This document shows, piece by piece, positions 8,679 through 17,734 of a stretch of DNA of 64,000 bases; the first letter of the stretch is position 1; each line of letters begins with the position of its first letter. Below the pieces are notes generated by a model. The model was given only the letters and a program-made list of their open reading frames with translations, was not told where the DNA came from and did no database searches. The translations under genes were made by a program, and so were the position numbers. Source of the stretch: Paramesorhizobium salinisoli (GTDB lineage Bacteria; Pseudomonadota; Alphaproteobacteria; Rhizobiales; Rhizobiaceae); assembly GCF_003335045.1 (NCBI RefSeq), contig NZ_QOZG01000008.1, positions 171,658 to 235,657 of the forward strand, in the 5' to 3' direction.

Positions 8679-9548
8679 GTGCAACAAACGATATCGACGC
8701 CCAAAGCGATCCCCAAAACGATTCCCAAAACAATCATTGTCACCGGATGTTCCTCCGGCATCGGGGCGTTTTGCGCCCGTGCGCTGAAGGCGGCGGGATG
8801 GCGGGTCTTCGCCACCGCGCGCAAGCCGGAGGACATCGAGACATTGCGACGCGACGGGCTGGAAGCGCATTATCTCGATTATCGCCAACCCGAATCGATC
8901 GAGACGCTGGTCAAAACCGTATTGACCGAGACGGGCGGCAGGCTGGACGCGCTCTACAATAATGGCGCCTATGCGCAGCCGGGGGCGGTCGAGGATCTGC
9001 CGGTCGATGCATTACGCGAACAGTTCGAGGCCAATTTCTTCGGCTGGCACGATCTGACGCAGCGAGTCATTCCCATCATGCGGGCACAGGGGCATGGGCG
9101 GATTGTCCATTGTTCCTCCATATTGGGGCTGGTGCCGATGAAATGGCGCGGCGCTTATGTCGCTTCGAAGTTTGCGCTGGAAGGATTGATGCTTGTCGAG
9201 CGGATGGAACTGGAGGGGTCAGGCGTCCATGTCTCACTCATCGAACCCGGGCCGATCCAATCACGCTTCACCTATAATGCGGCGCAATGGGTGGAGAAGA
9301 ACATCGATATCGCGAATTCCGTGCATCGCGCAGACTACGAGCGACAATTGGCCAAACTGAAAAGCGGCGGCACGAAATCGAAGTCGAAGCTTGGCCCGGA
9401 GGCGGTTTATGCGGTATTGCGTGACGCGCTGGAACATCCCCGTCCCCGGCCCCATTATCTGGTGACGCGGCCGGCGAAATTTGGCGCTCTGGCGCGGCGG
9501 CTGATGCCGGCCCGCATGTTCTACCGAATGCTTGCGGACCAATCCTGA
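8679..9548 (+). CDS. Short-chain dehydrogenase/reductase (classical SDR)
   Basis: An NAD(P)-dependent oxidoreductase of the classical SDR type. The nucleotide-binding TGCSSGIG lies at about 22-29, NNGAYAQPG stands for the NNAG motif, a serine block (HCSSILG) follows, and the catalytic pair is YVASK. I chose GTG 8679 because GAGAGGG lies just upstream, giving 289 residues; ATG 8610 would add 23 residues. The first residues carry an odd repeat (KAIPKTIPKT) encoded by a short tandem DNA repeat, so the true start could even be later. The C-terminus (RPRPHYLVTRPAKFGALARRLMP) resembles SDRs of the YbbO or retinol-dehydrogenase-like kind. Substrate unknown. Confidence 0.88.
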   Translation: MQQTISTPKAIPKTIPKTIIVTGCSSGIGAFCARALKAAGWRVFATARKPEDIETLRRDGLEAHYLDYRQPESIETLVKTVLTETGGRLDALYNNGAYAQPGAVEDLPVDALREQFEANFFGWHDLTQRVIPIMRAQGHGRIVHCSSILGLVPMKWRGAYVASKFALEGLMLVERMELEGSGVHVSLIEPGPIQSRFTYNAAQWVEKNIDIANSVHRADYERQLAKLKSGGTKSKSKLGPEAVYAVLRDALEHPRPRPHYLVTRPAKFGALARRLMPARMFYRMLADQS

Positions 9549-9591
9549 GTGGCGGCGCATAAGTTGCCGGAAATACTGAAAGGAAACGGAA

Positions 9592-9792
9592 ATGGACTTC
9601 CTGTTCAAGGTCGCGGCAATGGTGGCCATGGTCGCCGTCGCAGGCGTGCTCTTTGTCGGTCTGCGCAATATGATGCGTGGCGGCGATGGCAATTTCTCCA
9701 ACAAGATGATGCAGCTGCGTGTGCTCCTGCAGTTCATCGCGGTGGCGCTGATCGTTGCTGCTATCTATTTTGGCCGTCACGTCACTGGATGA
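9592..9792 (+). CDS. Twin transmembrane (HIG1-domain) small protein
   Basis: A 66-residue protein with two hydrophobic helices (about residues 4-24 and 44-61) joined by a short basic loop containing LRNMMRGG and NKMMQLRVLLQ. The loop between two helices, with its QLRVLLQ motif, matches bacterial HIG1-domain (hypoxia-induced protein) small membrane proteins. In mitochondria and some bacteria these associate with cytochrome oxidase. A good AAAGGAAACGGAA precedes the ATG. It lies 27 bp before the PduO-type adenosyltransferase, a common neighbour in Rhizobiales, and the two are probably co-transcribed. Family is clear; partner and role here are inferred. Confidence 0.85.
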   Translation: MDFLFKVAAMVAMVAVAGVLFVGLRNMMRGGDGNFSNKMMQLRVLLQFIAVALIVAAIYFGRHVTG

Positions 9793-9819
9793 TAACAGCC
9801 GCCGAGGGGTAGAGGGCAT

Positions 9820-10401
9820 ATGGTCAAATTGAACAAGATTTATACGCGCACCGGCGATGACGGGACGACCGGACTCGGCAATGGCGAACGGCGCGCCAAG
9901 TTCGACCTGCGCGTCGAGGCCTTTGGCACCATCGACGAGGCCAATGCCTGTGTCGGCCTGGCGCGGCTCCACACCGGCGAAAGCTGTCTGGAGCTCGACA
10001 CCATGCTGTCACGCATCCAGAACGATCTGTTCGATCTCGGGGCGGATCTCTCGACCCCCGATGACGGCGTTGACCTTGATTATGAACCGCTGCGCATTAT
10101 CGAAGCGCAGGTGTTGCGGGTGGAACGCGAGATCGACCAGCTGAACGCAGGCCTCAGCCCCTTGCGTTCCTTCGTGCTGCCGGGCGGTACGCCTGCCTCG
10201 GCCGCGTTGCATCTGGCGCGCACCGTGTCCAGGCGAGCCGAACGCATCATGGTGGAGCTCTCGCAGACCACCGGCGAACGGGTAACCAAGGAAGCGCTGC
10301 AATATATCAACCGTGTTTCGGATTTTCTTTTCGTCGCGGCCCGGGTGGTCAATGACAATGGCGCGCGCGACGTCTTGTGGGTGCCCGGCCAGAACCGCTG
10401 A
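9820..10401 (+). CDS. Cob(I)alamin adenosyltransferase, PduO type
   Basis: This enzyme transfers the adenosyl group of ATP to cob(I)alamin to make adenosylcobalamin. The 193-residue protein begins MVKLNKIYTRTGDDGTTGLGNGERRAK, the ATP-binding motif of the PduO/MMAB class, and carries FVLPGGTPASAALHLARTVSRRAER, the conserved helix near the active site, followed by LQYINRVSDFLFVAARV. This class differs from CobA/BtuR and EutT enzymes. The likely use is to supply methylmalonyl-CoA mutase or ribonucleotide reductase, neither in this window. It follows the HIG1-like gene and precedes etfBA, but a perfect palindrome and 152 bp separate it from etfB. Confidence 0.94.
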   Translation: MVKLNKIYTRTGDDGTTGLGNGERRAKFDLRVEAFGTIDEANACVGLARLHTGESCLELDTMLSRIQNDLFDLGADLSTPDDGVDLDYEPLRIIEAQVLRVEREIDQLNAGLSPLRSFVLPGGTPASAALHLARTVSRRAERIMVELSQTTGERVTKEALQYINRVSDFLFVAARVVNDNGARDVLWVPGQNR

Positions 10402-10416
10402 TGCCGGCCAAGAACG

Positions 10417-10440
10417 GTGATTGACGTGCACGTCAATCAC
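10417..10440. promoter_or_regulatory. Perfect 24-bp palindrome, candidate operator before etfBA
   Basis: The half-site GTGATTGACGTG at 10417-10428 is followed directly by its exact reverse complement at 10429-10440. It starts 15 bases after the adenosyltransferase stop and lies 113 bases before the etfB ATG. A dimeric repressor site is likely, because there is no loop and no T-run as a terminator would need. The TTGACGTnnACGTCAA core resembles in form the palindromes reported for MerR-family regulators of branched-chain and fatty-acid breakdown (LiuR type), whose regulons often include etfBA. That link is inference from memory. Confidence 0.65.
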
Positions 10441-10553
10441 AATTACGGTCCCGCCCGGTCCATTTTCATTGCCTTCATGTCGGCTTCTGGCAAGTGGGCG
10501 GTTGTCCATGACGATATATCCGTCAAAGAGTTCATTTCGAGAGGTTCAGGCGC

Positions 10554-11303
10554 ATGAAAGTGCTCGTCGCTGTTAAGCGTGTAGTGGATTACAACGTCAA
10601 GATCAGGGTGAAGGGCGACGGCTCGGGCGTCGAGCTCGCCAATGTGAAGATGTCGATGAACCCCTTCGACGAGATCGCGGTGGAAGAGGCGATCCGCCTG
10701 AAGGAAGCCGGGAAGGTCGAGGAGATCGTGGCGGTATCGATCGGGCCGGCGCAGGCGCAGGAGACGATCCGCACCGCACTCGCCATGGGCGCCGACCGCG
10801 GTATTCTGGTCAAGGTCGACGATATCGTCGAGCCGCTGGCGGTCGCTAAGATTCTCAAGGGCGTGGTCGAGGCGGAACAGCCGCAACTCGTCATCCTGGG
10901 CAAGCAGGCGATCGACGACGACGCCAACCAGACGGGGCAAATGCTCTCCGCACTGCTCGGCTGGAGCCAGGGCACGTTTGCTTCCAAGGTGGAAATCGCA
11001 GACGGCTCGGCGAAGGTCACCCGCGAAGTCGATGGCGGCCTGCAGACGGTCGAGATCACGCTGCCGGCGATCGTCACGACCGATCTGCGCCTCAACCAGC
11101 CGCGCTATGCCTCGCTGCCGAACATCATGAAGGCGAAAAAGAAGCCGCTCGACGAGAAGACGGCTGCCGATTATGGCGTCGATACCGCGCCGCGCCTGAA
11201 GGTCTTGAAGACCGAGGAGCCGAGCGGCCGCAAGGCGGGCGTCAAGGTCGCCTCGGTGGCCGAGCTGGTCGACAAGCTGAAGAACGAAGCAGGCGTTCTC
11301 TGA
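10554..11303 (+). CDS. etfB: Electron transfer flavoprotein, beta subunit
   Basis: The small subunit of the ETF heterodimer, which takes electrons from acyl-CoA dehydrogenases and passes them to ETF:ubiquinone oxidoreductase. The 249-residue length is normal. It begins [20 protein letters not shown] and carries [25 protein letters not shown], the beta-family signature that binds AMP. The region near [23 protein letters not shown] includes the recognition-loop segment that docks with partner dehydrogenases. etfA follows after 21 bp on the same strand, so they form one operon. The palindrome at 10417-10440 is the obvious candidate control site. Confidence 0.97.
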   Translation: MKVLVAVKRVVDYNVKIRVKGDGSGVELANVKMSMNPFDEIAVEEAIRLKEAGKVEEIVAVSIGPAQAQETIRTALAMGADRGILVKVDDIVEPLAVAKILKGVVEAEQPQLVILGKQAIDDDANQTGQMLSALLGWSQGTFASKVEIADGSAKVTREVDGGLQTVEITLPAIVTTDLRLNQPRYASLPNIMKAKKKPLDEKTAADYGVDTAPRLKVLKTEEPSGRKAGVKVASVAELVDKLKNEAGVL

Positions 11304-11324
11304 TCTAACGGAAAGGAATTCATC

Positions 11325-12254
11325 ATGGCTATTCTTCTTGTTGCCGAACACGACAACCAGCACCTTTCCGACCAGACCGCCAAGGCGCTGACGGCTGCAC
11401 TTGCCATCGGTTCCGACGTGCATGTGCTGGTAGCGGGTCAAGGCGCGAAAGCTGTCGCCGATCAGGCGGCGAAGCTCAAGGGTGTCACCAAGGTTCTCAT
11501 CGCCGACAGCGCAGAACTGGAAAACCGCCTGGCAGAGCCGACCGCGGCGCTTATCGTCTCGCTCGCCGGCAATTATGACACCATAATAGCGCCGGCGACG
11601 ACCAACGGGAAGAACATCCTGCCGCGCGTGGCAGCCCTTCTCGATGTGATGCAAATTTCCGATGTCATCGAAGTGGTATCGCCAGATACCTTCAAGCGTC
11701 CGATCTATGCGGGCAACGCCATCCAGACGGTGCAGGCAACCGACGCCAAGAAGGTGATCACCGTACGCACGGCGTCCTTCCAGTCAGCCGGCGAAGGTGG
11801 CTCGGCGTCGATCGAGACGGCCAGTGCGGCCAGCGATCCCGGCCTGTCGAAATTCGTCGAGGCAAAGCTTTCCGGCGGCGACCGTCCGGAACTGACTTCG
11901 GCCAAGATCATCATCTCAGGCGGCCGCGCGCTTGGGTCTTCGGAGAAGTTCAGGGAAGTCATCCTGCCCGTCGCCGACAAGCTCGGCGCGGCCGTCGGCG
12001 CTTCGCGCGCCGCCGTCGATGCGGGCTATGCGCCGAACGATTGGCAGGTCGGTCAGACCGGCAAGGTGGTCGCACCCGATCTCTATATCGCCTGCGGCAT
12101 TTCCGGCGCGATCCAGCATCTGGCGGGCATGAAAGACTCCAAGGTTATCGTCGCGATCAACAAGGACGAGGAAGCGCCCATCTTCCAAGTTGCCGATTAC
12201 GGCATCGTCGGGGATCTCTTCGAAATCCTTCCGCAGCTCGAAAAGGCGCTTTAG
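11325..12254 (+). CDS. etfA: Electron transfer flavoprotein, alpha subunit
   Basis: The FAD-binding large subunit of ETF, 309 residues, the normal length. AAAGGAATT precedes the ATG. The N-terminal half has the Rossmann-like ETF domain; the C-terminal half shows [11 protein letters not shown] and the FAD signature from [20 protein letters not shown] through [11 protein letters not shown] and ADYGIVGD. This is the Group I (soluble) type paired with etfB just upstream. The gene for ETF-quinone oxidoreductase is not in the window. The next gene, for a 3-hydroxyacyl-CoA dehydrogenase, begins 183 bp downstream, after a hairpin that may end or attenuate the etf transcript. Confidence 0.97.
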   Translation: MAILLVAEHDNQHLSDQTAKALTAALAIGSDVHVLVAGQGAKAVADQAAKLKGVTKVLIADSAELENRLAEPTAALIVSLAGNYDTIIAPATTNGKNILPRVAALLDVMQISDVIEVVSPDTFKRPIYAGNAIQTVQATDAKKVITVRTASFQSAGEGGSASIETASAASDPGLSKFVEAKLSGGDRPELTSAKIIISGGRALGSSEKFREVILPVADKLGAAVGASRAAVDAGYAPNDWQVGQTGKVVAPDLYIACGISGAIQHLAGMKDSKVIVAINKDEEAPIFQVADYGIVGDLFEILPQLEKAL

Positions 12255-12364
12255 ATTAGTTTTTGAGCAGTCCGATGGGAAAGAAGTTCCTGCTTATCGC
12301 GGGAAAACCGGTTCCCGGAATCAAGGGCTGCTTGAGGCTTTAATAATAGATCGATTAAATTATG

Positions 12365-12397
12365 ATGGCCGGGGTAGACGAACTCTACTCCGGCCAT
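12365..12397 (+). terminator. Stem-loop between etfA and the hydroxybutyryl-CoA dehydrogenase gene
   Basis: A 14-bp stem (12365-12378 with 12384-12397) with one G-U pair and a five-base loop, followed by a weak T-rich stretch (TTTACTTT). It could end the etfBA transcript or attenuate read-through into the next gene. The T-run is poor, so I am only moderately sure. Confidence 0.5.
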
Positions 12398-12437
12398 TTA
12401 CTTTGCACTGCACAAAACAAAAAATCATGGGTGGAAT

Positions 12438-13319
12438 ATGGGCGTGACAATCAAGAAGATCGGGATCATCGGCGCGGGGCAGATGGGCAGCGGCATCGCC
12501 CATGTCTGTGCGCTTGCAGGCTATGACGTATTCTTGCACGATGCTTTATCGGAGCGGCTGGAAAATGGCATCGCCACGATCAACGGCAACATGGCGCGCC
12601 AGGTTTCCTCCGGAAAGCTCGACGAGAAAGCCCATCGCGACGCCATGACGCGCATCCGCATGGCGAACCGCATGGAGGATCTCGCCGGCGTCGATCTTGC
12701 TATCGAGGCGGCGACCGAGGACGAGACCGTCAAGCGCAAGATCTTCGCGCAGCTTTGTCCAAACCTCAATCCGGAAGCGTTTCTAGCCACCAATACCTCA
12801 TCCATTTCGATCACTCGCCTTGCCTCCACGACCGACCGGCCGGAACGCTTCATCGGTATCCATTTCATGAATCCGGTTCCGGTGATGAAGCTCGTCGAAC
12901 TGGTGCGCGGCATTGCAACCGAAGACGTAACCTTTGAAGCCGCGCGAGCCTTTGTCGCCAGCCTCGACAAGACGATCACGGTGGCCGAGGATTTCCCGGC
13001 CTTCATCGTCAATCGCATCCTGCTGCCGATGATCAACGAGGCGATCTATACGCTTTATGAGGGCGTCGGCTCGGTCGATGCCATCGACACGGCTATGAAA
13101 CTCGGGGCTAACCATCCCATGGGACCCTTGCAGCTTGCCGATTTCATCGGGCTCGATACCTGCCTGTCGATCATGCAGGTGCTTTACGAAGGGCTTGCCG
13201 ATTCCAAATACCGGCCATGTCCGCTCCTGGTCAAATATGTCGAGGCCGGATGGCTGGGCCGCAAGGCTGGACGCGGATTTTATGATTATCGTGGCGAACA
13301 TCCGGTGCCAACGCGATAG
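12438..13319 (+). CDS. 3-hydroxybutyryl-CoA dehydrogenase
   Basis: Oxidises 3-hydroxybutyryl-CoA to acetoacetyl-CoA with NAD(P). The 293-residue protein has an N-terminal Rossmann fold with GAGQMGSGIA at 12-20 and then the catalytic IHFMNPVPVMKLVELV block with its active-site histidine. The C-terminal dimerisation domain contains NRILLPMINEAI and GANHPMGPLQLADFIGLD. This is the single-domain HBDH class rather than the fused FadB type. Its place after etfBA is conserved in Rhizobiales and suits poly-hydroxybutyrate or butyryl-CoA metabolism. The ATG follows GTGGAAT closely, so the ribosome site is weak. Confidence 0.95.
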   Translation: MGVTIKKIGIIGAGQMGSGIAHVCALAGYDVFLHDALSERLENGIATINGNMARQVSSGKLDEKAHRDAMTRIRMANRMEDLAGVDLAIEAATEDETVKRKIFAQLCPNLNPEAFLATNTSSISITRLASTTDRPERFIGIHFMNPVPVMKLVELVRGIATEDVTFEAARAFVASLDKTITVAEDFPAFIVNRILLPMINEAIYTLYEGVGSVDAIDTAMKLGANHPMGPLQLADFIGLDTCLSIMQVLYEGLADSKYRPCPLLVKYVEAGWLGRKAGRGFYDYRGEHPVPTR

Positions 13320-13468
13320 GGCGGTCGCCAAATGACAGCATTTACGATTTCTTAACCCTTCACATTCACGCGGTATTCACCTTTACCCGTTAAATTTGTC
13401 TTTAAGTCAGTTTTCGGAGCCAATCTCTCCGGAATGGCAACAAATTACAAAAATTCAGGTACAGGCCG

Positions 13469-13597
13469 ATGAGCATTCTTGTTCAACTGCGTCACAGCGC
13501 AACCCTCATTCGTGAATTTCTGGTGCCGACCTATCGGCCCGAGCGCCACTATATGCGCGGCCCGGGTCCGGCTTGCGAGCAACGCACGCGTCACTAA
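13469..13597 (+). CDS. Possible small protein of 42 residues
   Basis: In the 390-bp space between the hydroxybutyryl-CoA dehydrogenase gene and cysK there is an ATG preceded by CAGGTACAGG and a 43-codon frame ending TAA. The product would be basic and rich in arginine and histidine (for example REFLVPTYRPERHYMRGPG). A/T-rich DNA at 13340-13460 could hold a promoter. I do not recognise a domain. The ORF is short enough to be chance; conservation of the reading frame in relatives would decide. The convergent terminator at 13676 would also end this transcript. Confidence 0.35.
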   Translation: MSILVQLRHSATLIREFLVPTYRPERHYMRGPGPACEQRTRH

Positions 13598-13675
13598 GAG
13601 CGGTTCGTGTCCAGACGGAAAACGGCTGCACGTTTTCCTTGGGACTTGCCCTAAATCATCCATTCTCACTGAATG

Positions 13676-13705
13676 AAAAGCCGGAGCGGCGACGCTCCGG
13701 CTTTT
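13676..13705. terminator. Bidirectional rho-independent terminator, 3' of cysK
   Basis: A perfect 13-bp stem (13676-13688 with 13693-13705) with a four-base GCGA loop. The stem starts AAAAG and ends CTTTT, so it can act in both directions. It serves cysK on the minus strand and any transcript from the 13.3-13.6 kb region on the plus strand. Confidence 0.85.
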
Positions 13706-13708
13706 GCG

Positions 13709-14689
13709 TCAGCTGTCCAGTCCTTCGAACAGCGCGGTCGAGAGATAACGCTCGGCGAAGGAGGGAATGATGATGACGATATTCTTGCCCTTGTTCTCGG
13801 GCCGCTTGCCGATCTCCACGGCCGCTGCCAGCGCCGCGCCGGAGGAAATACCGACGGGAATTCCCTCCAGGCGGGCGAGAAGCCTCGCATTGGCGAAGGC
13901 ATCCTCATTGGAAATTTGCACGACCTCGTCATAGATCGATGTGTCCAGAATCTTCGGTGCGAAGCCGGCGCCTATGCCTTGGATCTTGTGCGGACCCGGA
14001 TTGCCGCCAGAGAGAATCGGGGAATCCTTTGGCTCGACCGCCACCACCCGGAAGGAAGGCTTGCGGGCCTTGATCACCTGTCCGACGCCGGTGATCGTGC
14101 CGCCAGTGCCGATGCCGGAAATCAGGATGTCGGCTTCGCCATTGGTGTCGTTCCAGATCTCCTCCGCCGTGGTACGCCGATGGATCTCAGGGTTGGCCGG
14201 ATTTTCGAACTGTTGCGGGATGATGGCGTCAGGATTTTCGGCAACGAGCTCCTCGGCCTTGGCGATGGCGCCCTTCATGCCCTTCGCACCTTCGGTCAGC
14301 ACCAGTTCGGCTCCGAGCAGCTTGAGAAGCTTGCGTCGTTCGATCGACATCGTTTCCGGCATGGTCAGGATCAGATGATAACCCTTGGCGGCGGCGGCGA
14401 AGGCGAGCGCGATGCCGGTGTTGCCCGATGTCGGCTCGATCAGCGTCGTCTTGCCGGGAATTGCCTTGCCGGCGTCCTCGAGCGCTTCGATCATCGCCAG
14501 GCCGATGCGATCCTTGACGCTTGCCAGCGGATTGAAGAATTCGAGCTTGGCCAGCAGATTGGCCTCGACGCCCTTTTCCTTGGCGAACTTGTCGATGCGG
14601 ACAAGCGGCGTGTCGCCGATCGTATCGAGAATGGAATTATAAATGCGGCCGCGACCCGGCACGGACTTTGATACTGCGGGCTTGCTCAT
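13709..14689 (-). CDS. cysK: Cysteine synthase A (O-acetylserine sulfhydrylase)
   Basis: PLP enzyme that makes L-cysteine from O-acetylserine and sulfide. At 326 residues it is near normal length, with a short N-terminal extension before [19 protein letters not shown]. The PLP lysine is K59 in LASVKDRIG, the asparagine loop TSGNTG is at 87-92, and the phosphate cradle GTGGTITG is near residue 195. CAGGGAG precedes the start. The gene stands alone, flanked by a strong terminator and a 150-bp spacer, so it probably has its own promoter. CysK and the related CysM are hard to separate fully, but the sequence fits the A type. Confidence 0.95.
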   Translation of the reverse strand: MSKPAVSKSVPGRGRIYNSILDTIGDTPLVRIDKFAKEKGVEANLLAKLEFFNPLASVKDRIGLAMIEALEDAGKAIPGKTTLIEPTSGNTGIALAFAAAAKGYHLILTMPETMSIERRKLLKLLGAELVLTEGAKGMKGAIAKAEELVAENPDAIIPQQFENPANPEIHRRTTAEEIWNDTNGEADILISGIGTGGTITGVGQVIKARKPSFRVVAVEPKDSPILSGGNPGPHKIQGIGAGFAPKILDTSIYDEVVQISNEDAFANARLLARLEGIPVGISSGAALAAAVEIGKRPENKGKNIVIIIPSFAERYLSTALFEGLDS

Positions 14690-14839
14690 GAGTTCGTCTC
14701 CCTGATTTTCTGCGCCGATAGTAGGGCGAACGAGCAGAAAAACCTAGTTTCCGCTGTTCGCCGATAGACAATCCTTTGGAATAAAAAACCAAAAGATGGC
14801 CCGTCTGGAAAAAGGCCGAATGGGAAGACCGGTACAGGT

Positions 14840-15934
14840 TCAGCTATTCTGCGGAACGAGCTGGCCTTGCAAGGAACTTCCCACCTTTCTGCCCAGCGCG
14901 ATCATCGGCGTTTCCAGAAGCCGGTAAACCAGCCACGAAACCACGAAGGTCAGGACAAGGCAGGCCAGTCCGATCAGCAGGTCCTGATAGCCTCCGGTGA
15001 GCGGGGCATAGTGATAGACGATCAGGGCGATCGGACCGTGGAAGAGATAGATTGAATAGCTTATGGCGCCGACGAAGGAGAGGGTCCTAGAGTGGGGCTT
15101 GCCGATCTTTACAGAAGCGATGAACAGCGCAAAGGCTGCGATATAGGCCAATATGATAGGCGCTTTGCCCACCATGAAAAAGCTGTCGCCTCTTTGCAGC
15201 GAAAAGCCGCCGATCACCAGCAATGCGTTGAATTGCACAAGCGTGACAATCGCCGCTCCCGCCCAAGCCCAACGCAGCCTGTCGACCAGCGCCATGCGCA
15301 CCAGCAATCCGCAAAACAAGAACGACACGTGCAGTCCGATATATTGCACCGGCAGTTGCGCCATGCCGAAAAGCCTCAGAAGGATGGGGCCGACGGTGGA
15401 CGCGACCAGCAGCAGAGTGAACACTGCTATCGCCATGGGGTTGAACAGTGCGCCCCTCCAGAAAAGCAGGGCACAGAAACAGTAGAAGATCAGCTCTATC
15501 GACAGCGTCCAGTAGATGCCTGACAGCCATGGTTCGCCAAGGAAACCCGGTAGCATGGTCATGTTGGCAATGATGGTCGCCGCCGAAGGGGCATTGTCTT
15601 CCGCAAAAAACAATATGCTCAGTACGAGGATGGCCAGCCACATCGCCGGATACAAACGAAAAAAGCGGGATATGGCAAAACGCTTGAGTGGCTGGGCGCC
15701 GCGGATGCTGAAGGGGATGACAAAGCCGCTTATCAGAAAAAACAGGATGACTCCGAAACGTCCGAGATCGAAGCTTGCGACCGAGGCGTTGAAGATCGGC
15801 ACGAGGGGGGCCAGGGGATCGGCAGCATGGCGAATGACATCGCCGAAAAAATGCTGAATCAAGACCGCAGTCGCTGCGATGGCCCGCAGGGCGTCGATGT
15901 TCTCATAGCGCTCATGGCCCATGGATGCCCCCAT
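14840..15934 (-). CDS. Acyltransferase 3 family membrane protein (OafA-like)
   Basis: A multi-pass membrane acyltransferase of about 364 residues. The family N-terminus (YENIDALRAIAATAVLIQHFF) carries the conserved histidine. A further conserved block is FGVILFFLISGFVIPFS, and roughly ten hydrophobic helices follow, ending near SYSIYLFHGPIALIVYHYAP. These enzymes usually move acetyl or other acyl groups to sugars of O-antigen, exopolysaccharide or peptidoglycan. I chose ATG 15934; ATG 15922 and an upstream TTG at 15955 are also possible, since none has a strong ribosome site. The gene stands alone and its substrate cannot be read from sequence. Confidence 0.87.
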   Translation of the reverse strand: MGASMGHERYENIDALRAIAATAVLIQHFFGDVIRHAADPLAPLVPIFNASVASFDLGRFGVILFFLISGFVIPFSIRGAQPLKRFAISRFFRLYPAMWLAILVLSILFFAEDNAPSAATIIANMTMLPGFLGEPWLSGIYWTLSIELIFYCFCALLFWRGALFNPMAIAVFTLLLVASTVGPILLRLFGMAQLPVQYIGLHVSFLFCGLLVRMALVDRLRWAWAGAAIVTLVQFNALLVIGGFSLQRGDSFFMVGKAPIILAYIAAFALFIASVKIGKPHSRTLSFVGAISYSIYLFHGPIALIVYHYAPLTGGYQDLLIGLACLVLTFVVSWLVYRLLETPMIALGRKVGSSLQGQLVPQNS

Positions 15935-16065
15935 TTTTCCGGCTGCTTCTATCAAAAGCAGCGCGCGACGGCCAGAGTTTTCATCAAGGGCGTGGGCACG
16001 CAGGCTGCAGTACGGGACGACATACGAACAAGGCTGTTATGAAAATTATTACCTCATGGGAGCAT

Positions 16066-16141
<76 letters not shown>

Positions 16142-16381
16142 GTCCACCGATGCGAGCGGCATTTAGAGGCGGGGGCGGGTTGCTGTCAAGAATGATGTGC
16201 AGATCGGGGGTGACGAATAGCAATGTAGTGACCATGAGGAGGGCCTTTTGCATACTCACTCTTTCACTACTCGCTGCCGCCCCTCATCCAAGGCTTTCAT
16301 TTCCCGATAATCCTTTCCTCCGATTGGCCTTGTTCTGGAAACCTTCAGCCGCTACATGTCGGTGACTTCAAGGAGATATTC

Positions 16382-16672
16382 ATGCTCGCACTGATCCGCA
16401 CCATCGACCTGGCTCTCAGCATCTATACCTGGATCATTATCGCCAGCGCGGTGTTTTCGTGGCTCTACGCCTTCAACGTCATCAATTCCAGCAACCGCTT
16501 CGTGGCGTCGGTCGGCGATTTTCTCTATCGGGTGACCGAGCCAGCGCTCCGGCCAATACGCAATCTCCTGCCGAATCTGGGCGGCATCGACATTTCGCCC
16601 ATCGTCCTTCTGCTGATCATCTTCTTCATTCGCCAGTTGCTGTGGACGACGATCGCGCCGATGGTCATTTGA
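16382..16672 (+). CDS. YggT family membrane protein
   Basis: A 96-residue inner-membrane protein with two hydrophobic regions (about 3-28 and 68-92) and the conserved middle block [28 protein letters not shown], the YggT family signature. AAGGAGATATTC precedes the ATG. Relatives occur in bacteria and chloroplasts (YCF19-like) and have been linked to cell division, osmotic tolerance or membrane-protein placement; the role here is unknown. Its stop overlaps the start of the DUF167 gene, so the two are translationally coupled, a pairing seen in many Proteobacteria. Confidence 0.92.
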   Translation: MLALIRTIDLALSIYTWIIIASAVFSWLYAFNVINSSNRFVASVGDFLYRVTEPALRPIRNLLPNLGGIDISPIVLLLIIFFIRQLLWTTIAPMVI

Positions 16673-17016
16673 CGGAGGGCTTCTTCCGCGCGGAAAAGGA
16701 CGGCATCACCGTCTTCGTGCGGTTGACGCCGAAATCTTCCAGGGACGCGGTGGAAGGAATAGCCGAAGCCCCGAATGGGCGGCAGCATGTGCTTGCGCGG
16801 GTTCGCGCCGCGCCTGAGGATGGCAAAGCCAACAAGGCGCTGGAAAAGCTGCTCGCCAAGGTGTTCGGCGTTGCCGGCGGCAGCGTCGCGGTGACGGGCG
16901 GGGCGACTTCCAGATCGAAGCAGGTGCGTGTGGCGGGCGATTCCGCGGCGTTGGTTCGTAAACTCAAGGCGCTTGATCTGGTCAAGTCGGCCCGTGCCGA
17001 GAAGCAAACAGGCTGA
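16669..17016 (+). CDS. DUF167 (YggU) family protein
   Basis: A 115-residue cytosolic protein. The frame is open from within yggT, and the most likely start is the TTG at 16669, which overlaps the yggT stop by four bases. The family features are [15 protein letters not shown] near the N-terminus, the central [27 protein letters not shown], and the final [14 protein letters not shown]. The family has a known fold but no assigned function. Coupling to yggT is a conserved arrangement. A convergent terminator follows, separating it from ppa. Confidence 0.85.
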   Translation: MTEGFFRAEKDGITVFVRLTPKSSRDAVEGIAEAPNGRQHVLARVRAAPEDGKANKALEKLLAKVFGVAGGSVAVTGGATSRSKQVRVAGDSAALVRKLKALDLVKSARAEKQTG

Positions 17017-17024
17017 AAAGCGAA

Positions 17025-17046
17025 AAGCCCGTCATTGGACGGGCTT
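17025..17046. terminator. Convergent terminator between DUF167 and ppa genes
   Basis: A perfect nine-base stem (AAGCCCGTC at 17025-17033 with its complement at 17038-17046) and an ATTG loop. An A-rich tract lies on the left, giving a T-tract for the minus-strand ppa transcript. It lies in the 54 bp between the two gene ends. Confidence 0.7.
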
Positions 17047-17070
17047 CACAAAACAACCGGTAAGAAAAGC

Positions 17071-17607
17071 TCAGGCCTTCTTGACCTTGGCGCGCTCGAT
17101 CGCCTCGGTGATGAACTGGCGGGCATAGTCCTCATCGCCCCAATCGCCGATCTTGACCCATTTGCCGGGCTCGAGATCCTTGTAGTGCTCAAAGAAGTGG
17201 GCGATCTGCTGCAGGGTGATCTCCGGCAGGTCGGTATAATTGTGCACCTTTTCATAGCGGCGCGTCAGGTGCGGCGAGGGGACGGCGATGATCTTCTCGT
17301 CCTTGCCGGAATTGTCTTCCATGACGAGCACGCCGATGGGACGCACATTGATGACGCAGCCCGGCACCAATTGGCGCGTGTTGCAGACAAGCACGTCGAT
17401 TGGATCGCCGTCTTCGGAAAGCGTGTGCGGCACGAAGCCGTAATTTCCGGGGTATGTCATCGGCGTGTAGAGAAAGCGGTCGACGATGAGCGCGCCGGCC
17501 TTCTTGTCCATCTCATACTTGATCGGCTGACCGCCGACCGGCACTTCGACAATAACATTAACATCATAGGGAGGATTGGAGCCGATTGAGATGGCATCGA
17601 TATTCAT
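17071..17607 (-). CDS. ppa: Inorganic pyrophosphatase (soluble, family I)
   Basis: Hydrolyses pyrophosphate to phosphate and so drives biosynthetic reactions. The 178-residue protein is full length for the bacterial family I enzyme. The family I signature DGDPIDVLV, which holds metal-binding aspartates, lies at about residue 66-74, preceded by [25 protein letters not shown] lies near the C-terminus. The first residues, [23 protein letters not shown], are typical. It stands alone between a convergent terminator and a GNAT gene on the same strand. The start follows a GAAAGGA-type ribosome site. Confidence 0.97.
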   Translation of the reverse strand: MNIDAISIGSNPPYDVNVIVEVPVGGQPIKYEMDKKAGALIVDRFLYTPMTYPGNYGFVPHTLSEDGDPIDVLVCNTRQLVPGCVINVRPIGVLVMEDNSGKDEKIIAVPSPHLTRRYEKVHNYTDLPEITLQQIAHFFEHYKDLEPGKWVKIGDWGDEDYARQFITEAIERAKVKKA

Positions 17608-17734
17608 GGAGACATCCTTTCGTTTCGCGCCCTGATAACGGGTTTCATGTCGCGGCGCAACAAAAACGAAACGTCCTGGAACGCGGGGGATTATCCTGCA
17701 AAGGATGGGATGAAAACGGGGTCGAACCTTCGGT

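Noticed and set aside
10443..11654. A 403-codon minus-strand frame opposite etfB/etfA
   Set aside because: The etf genes on the plus strand are complete and recognised; the frame has no domain.
16150..16365. A 71-codon plus-strand frame between tRNA-Ala and yggT
   Set aside because: No ribosome site or domain; it is likely part of the yggT promoter region.
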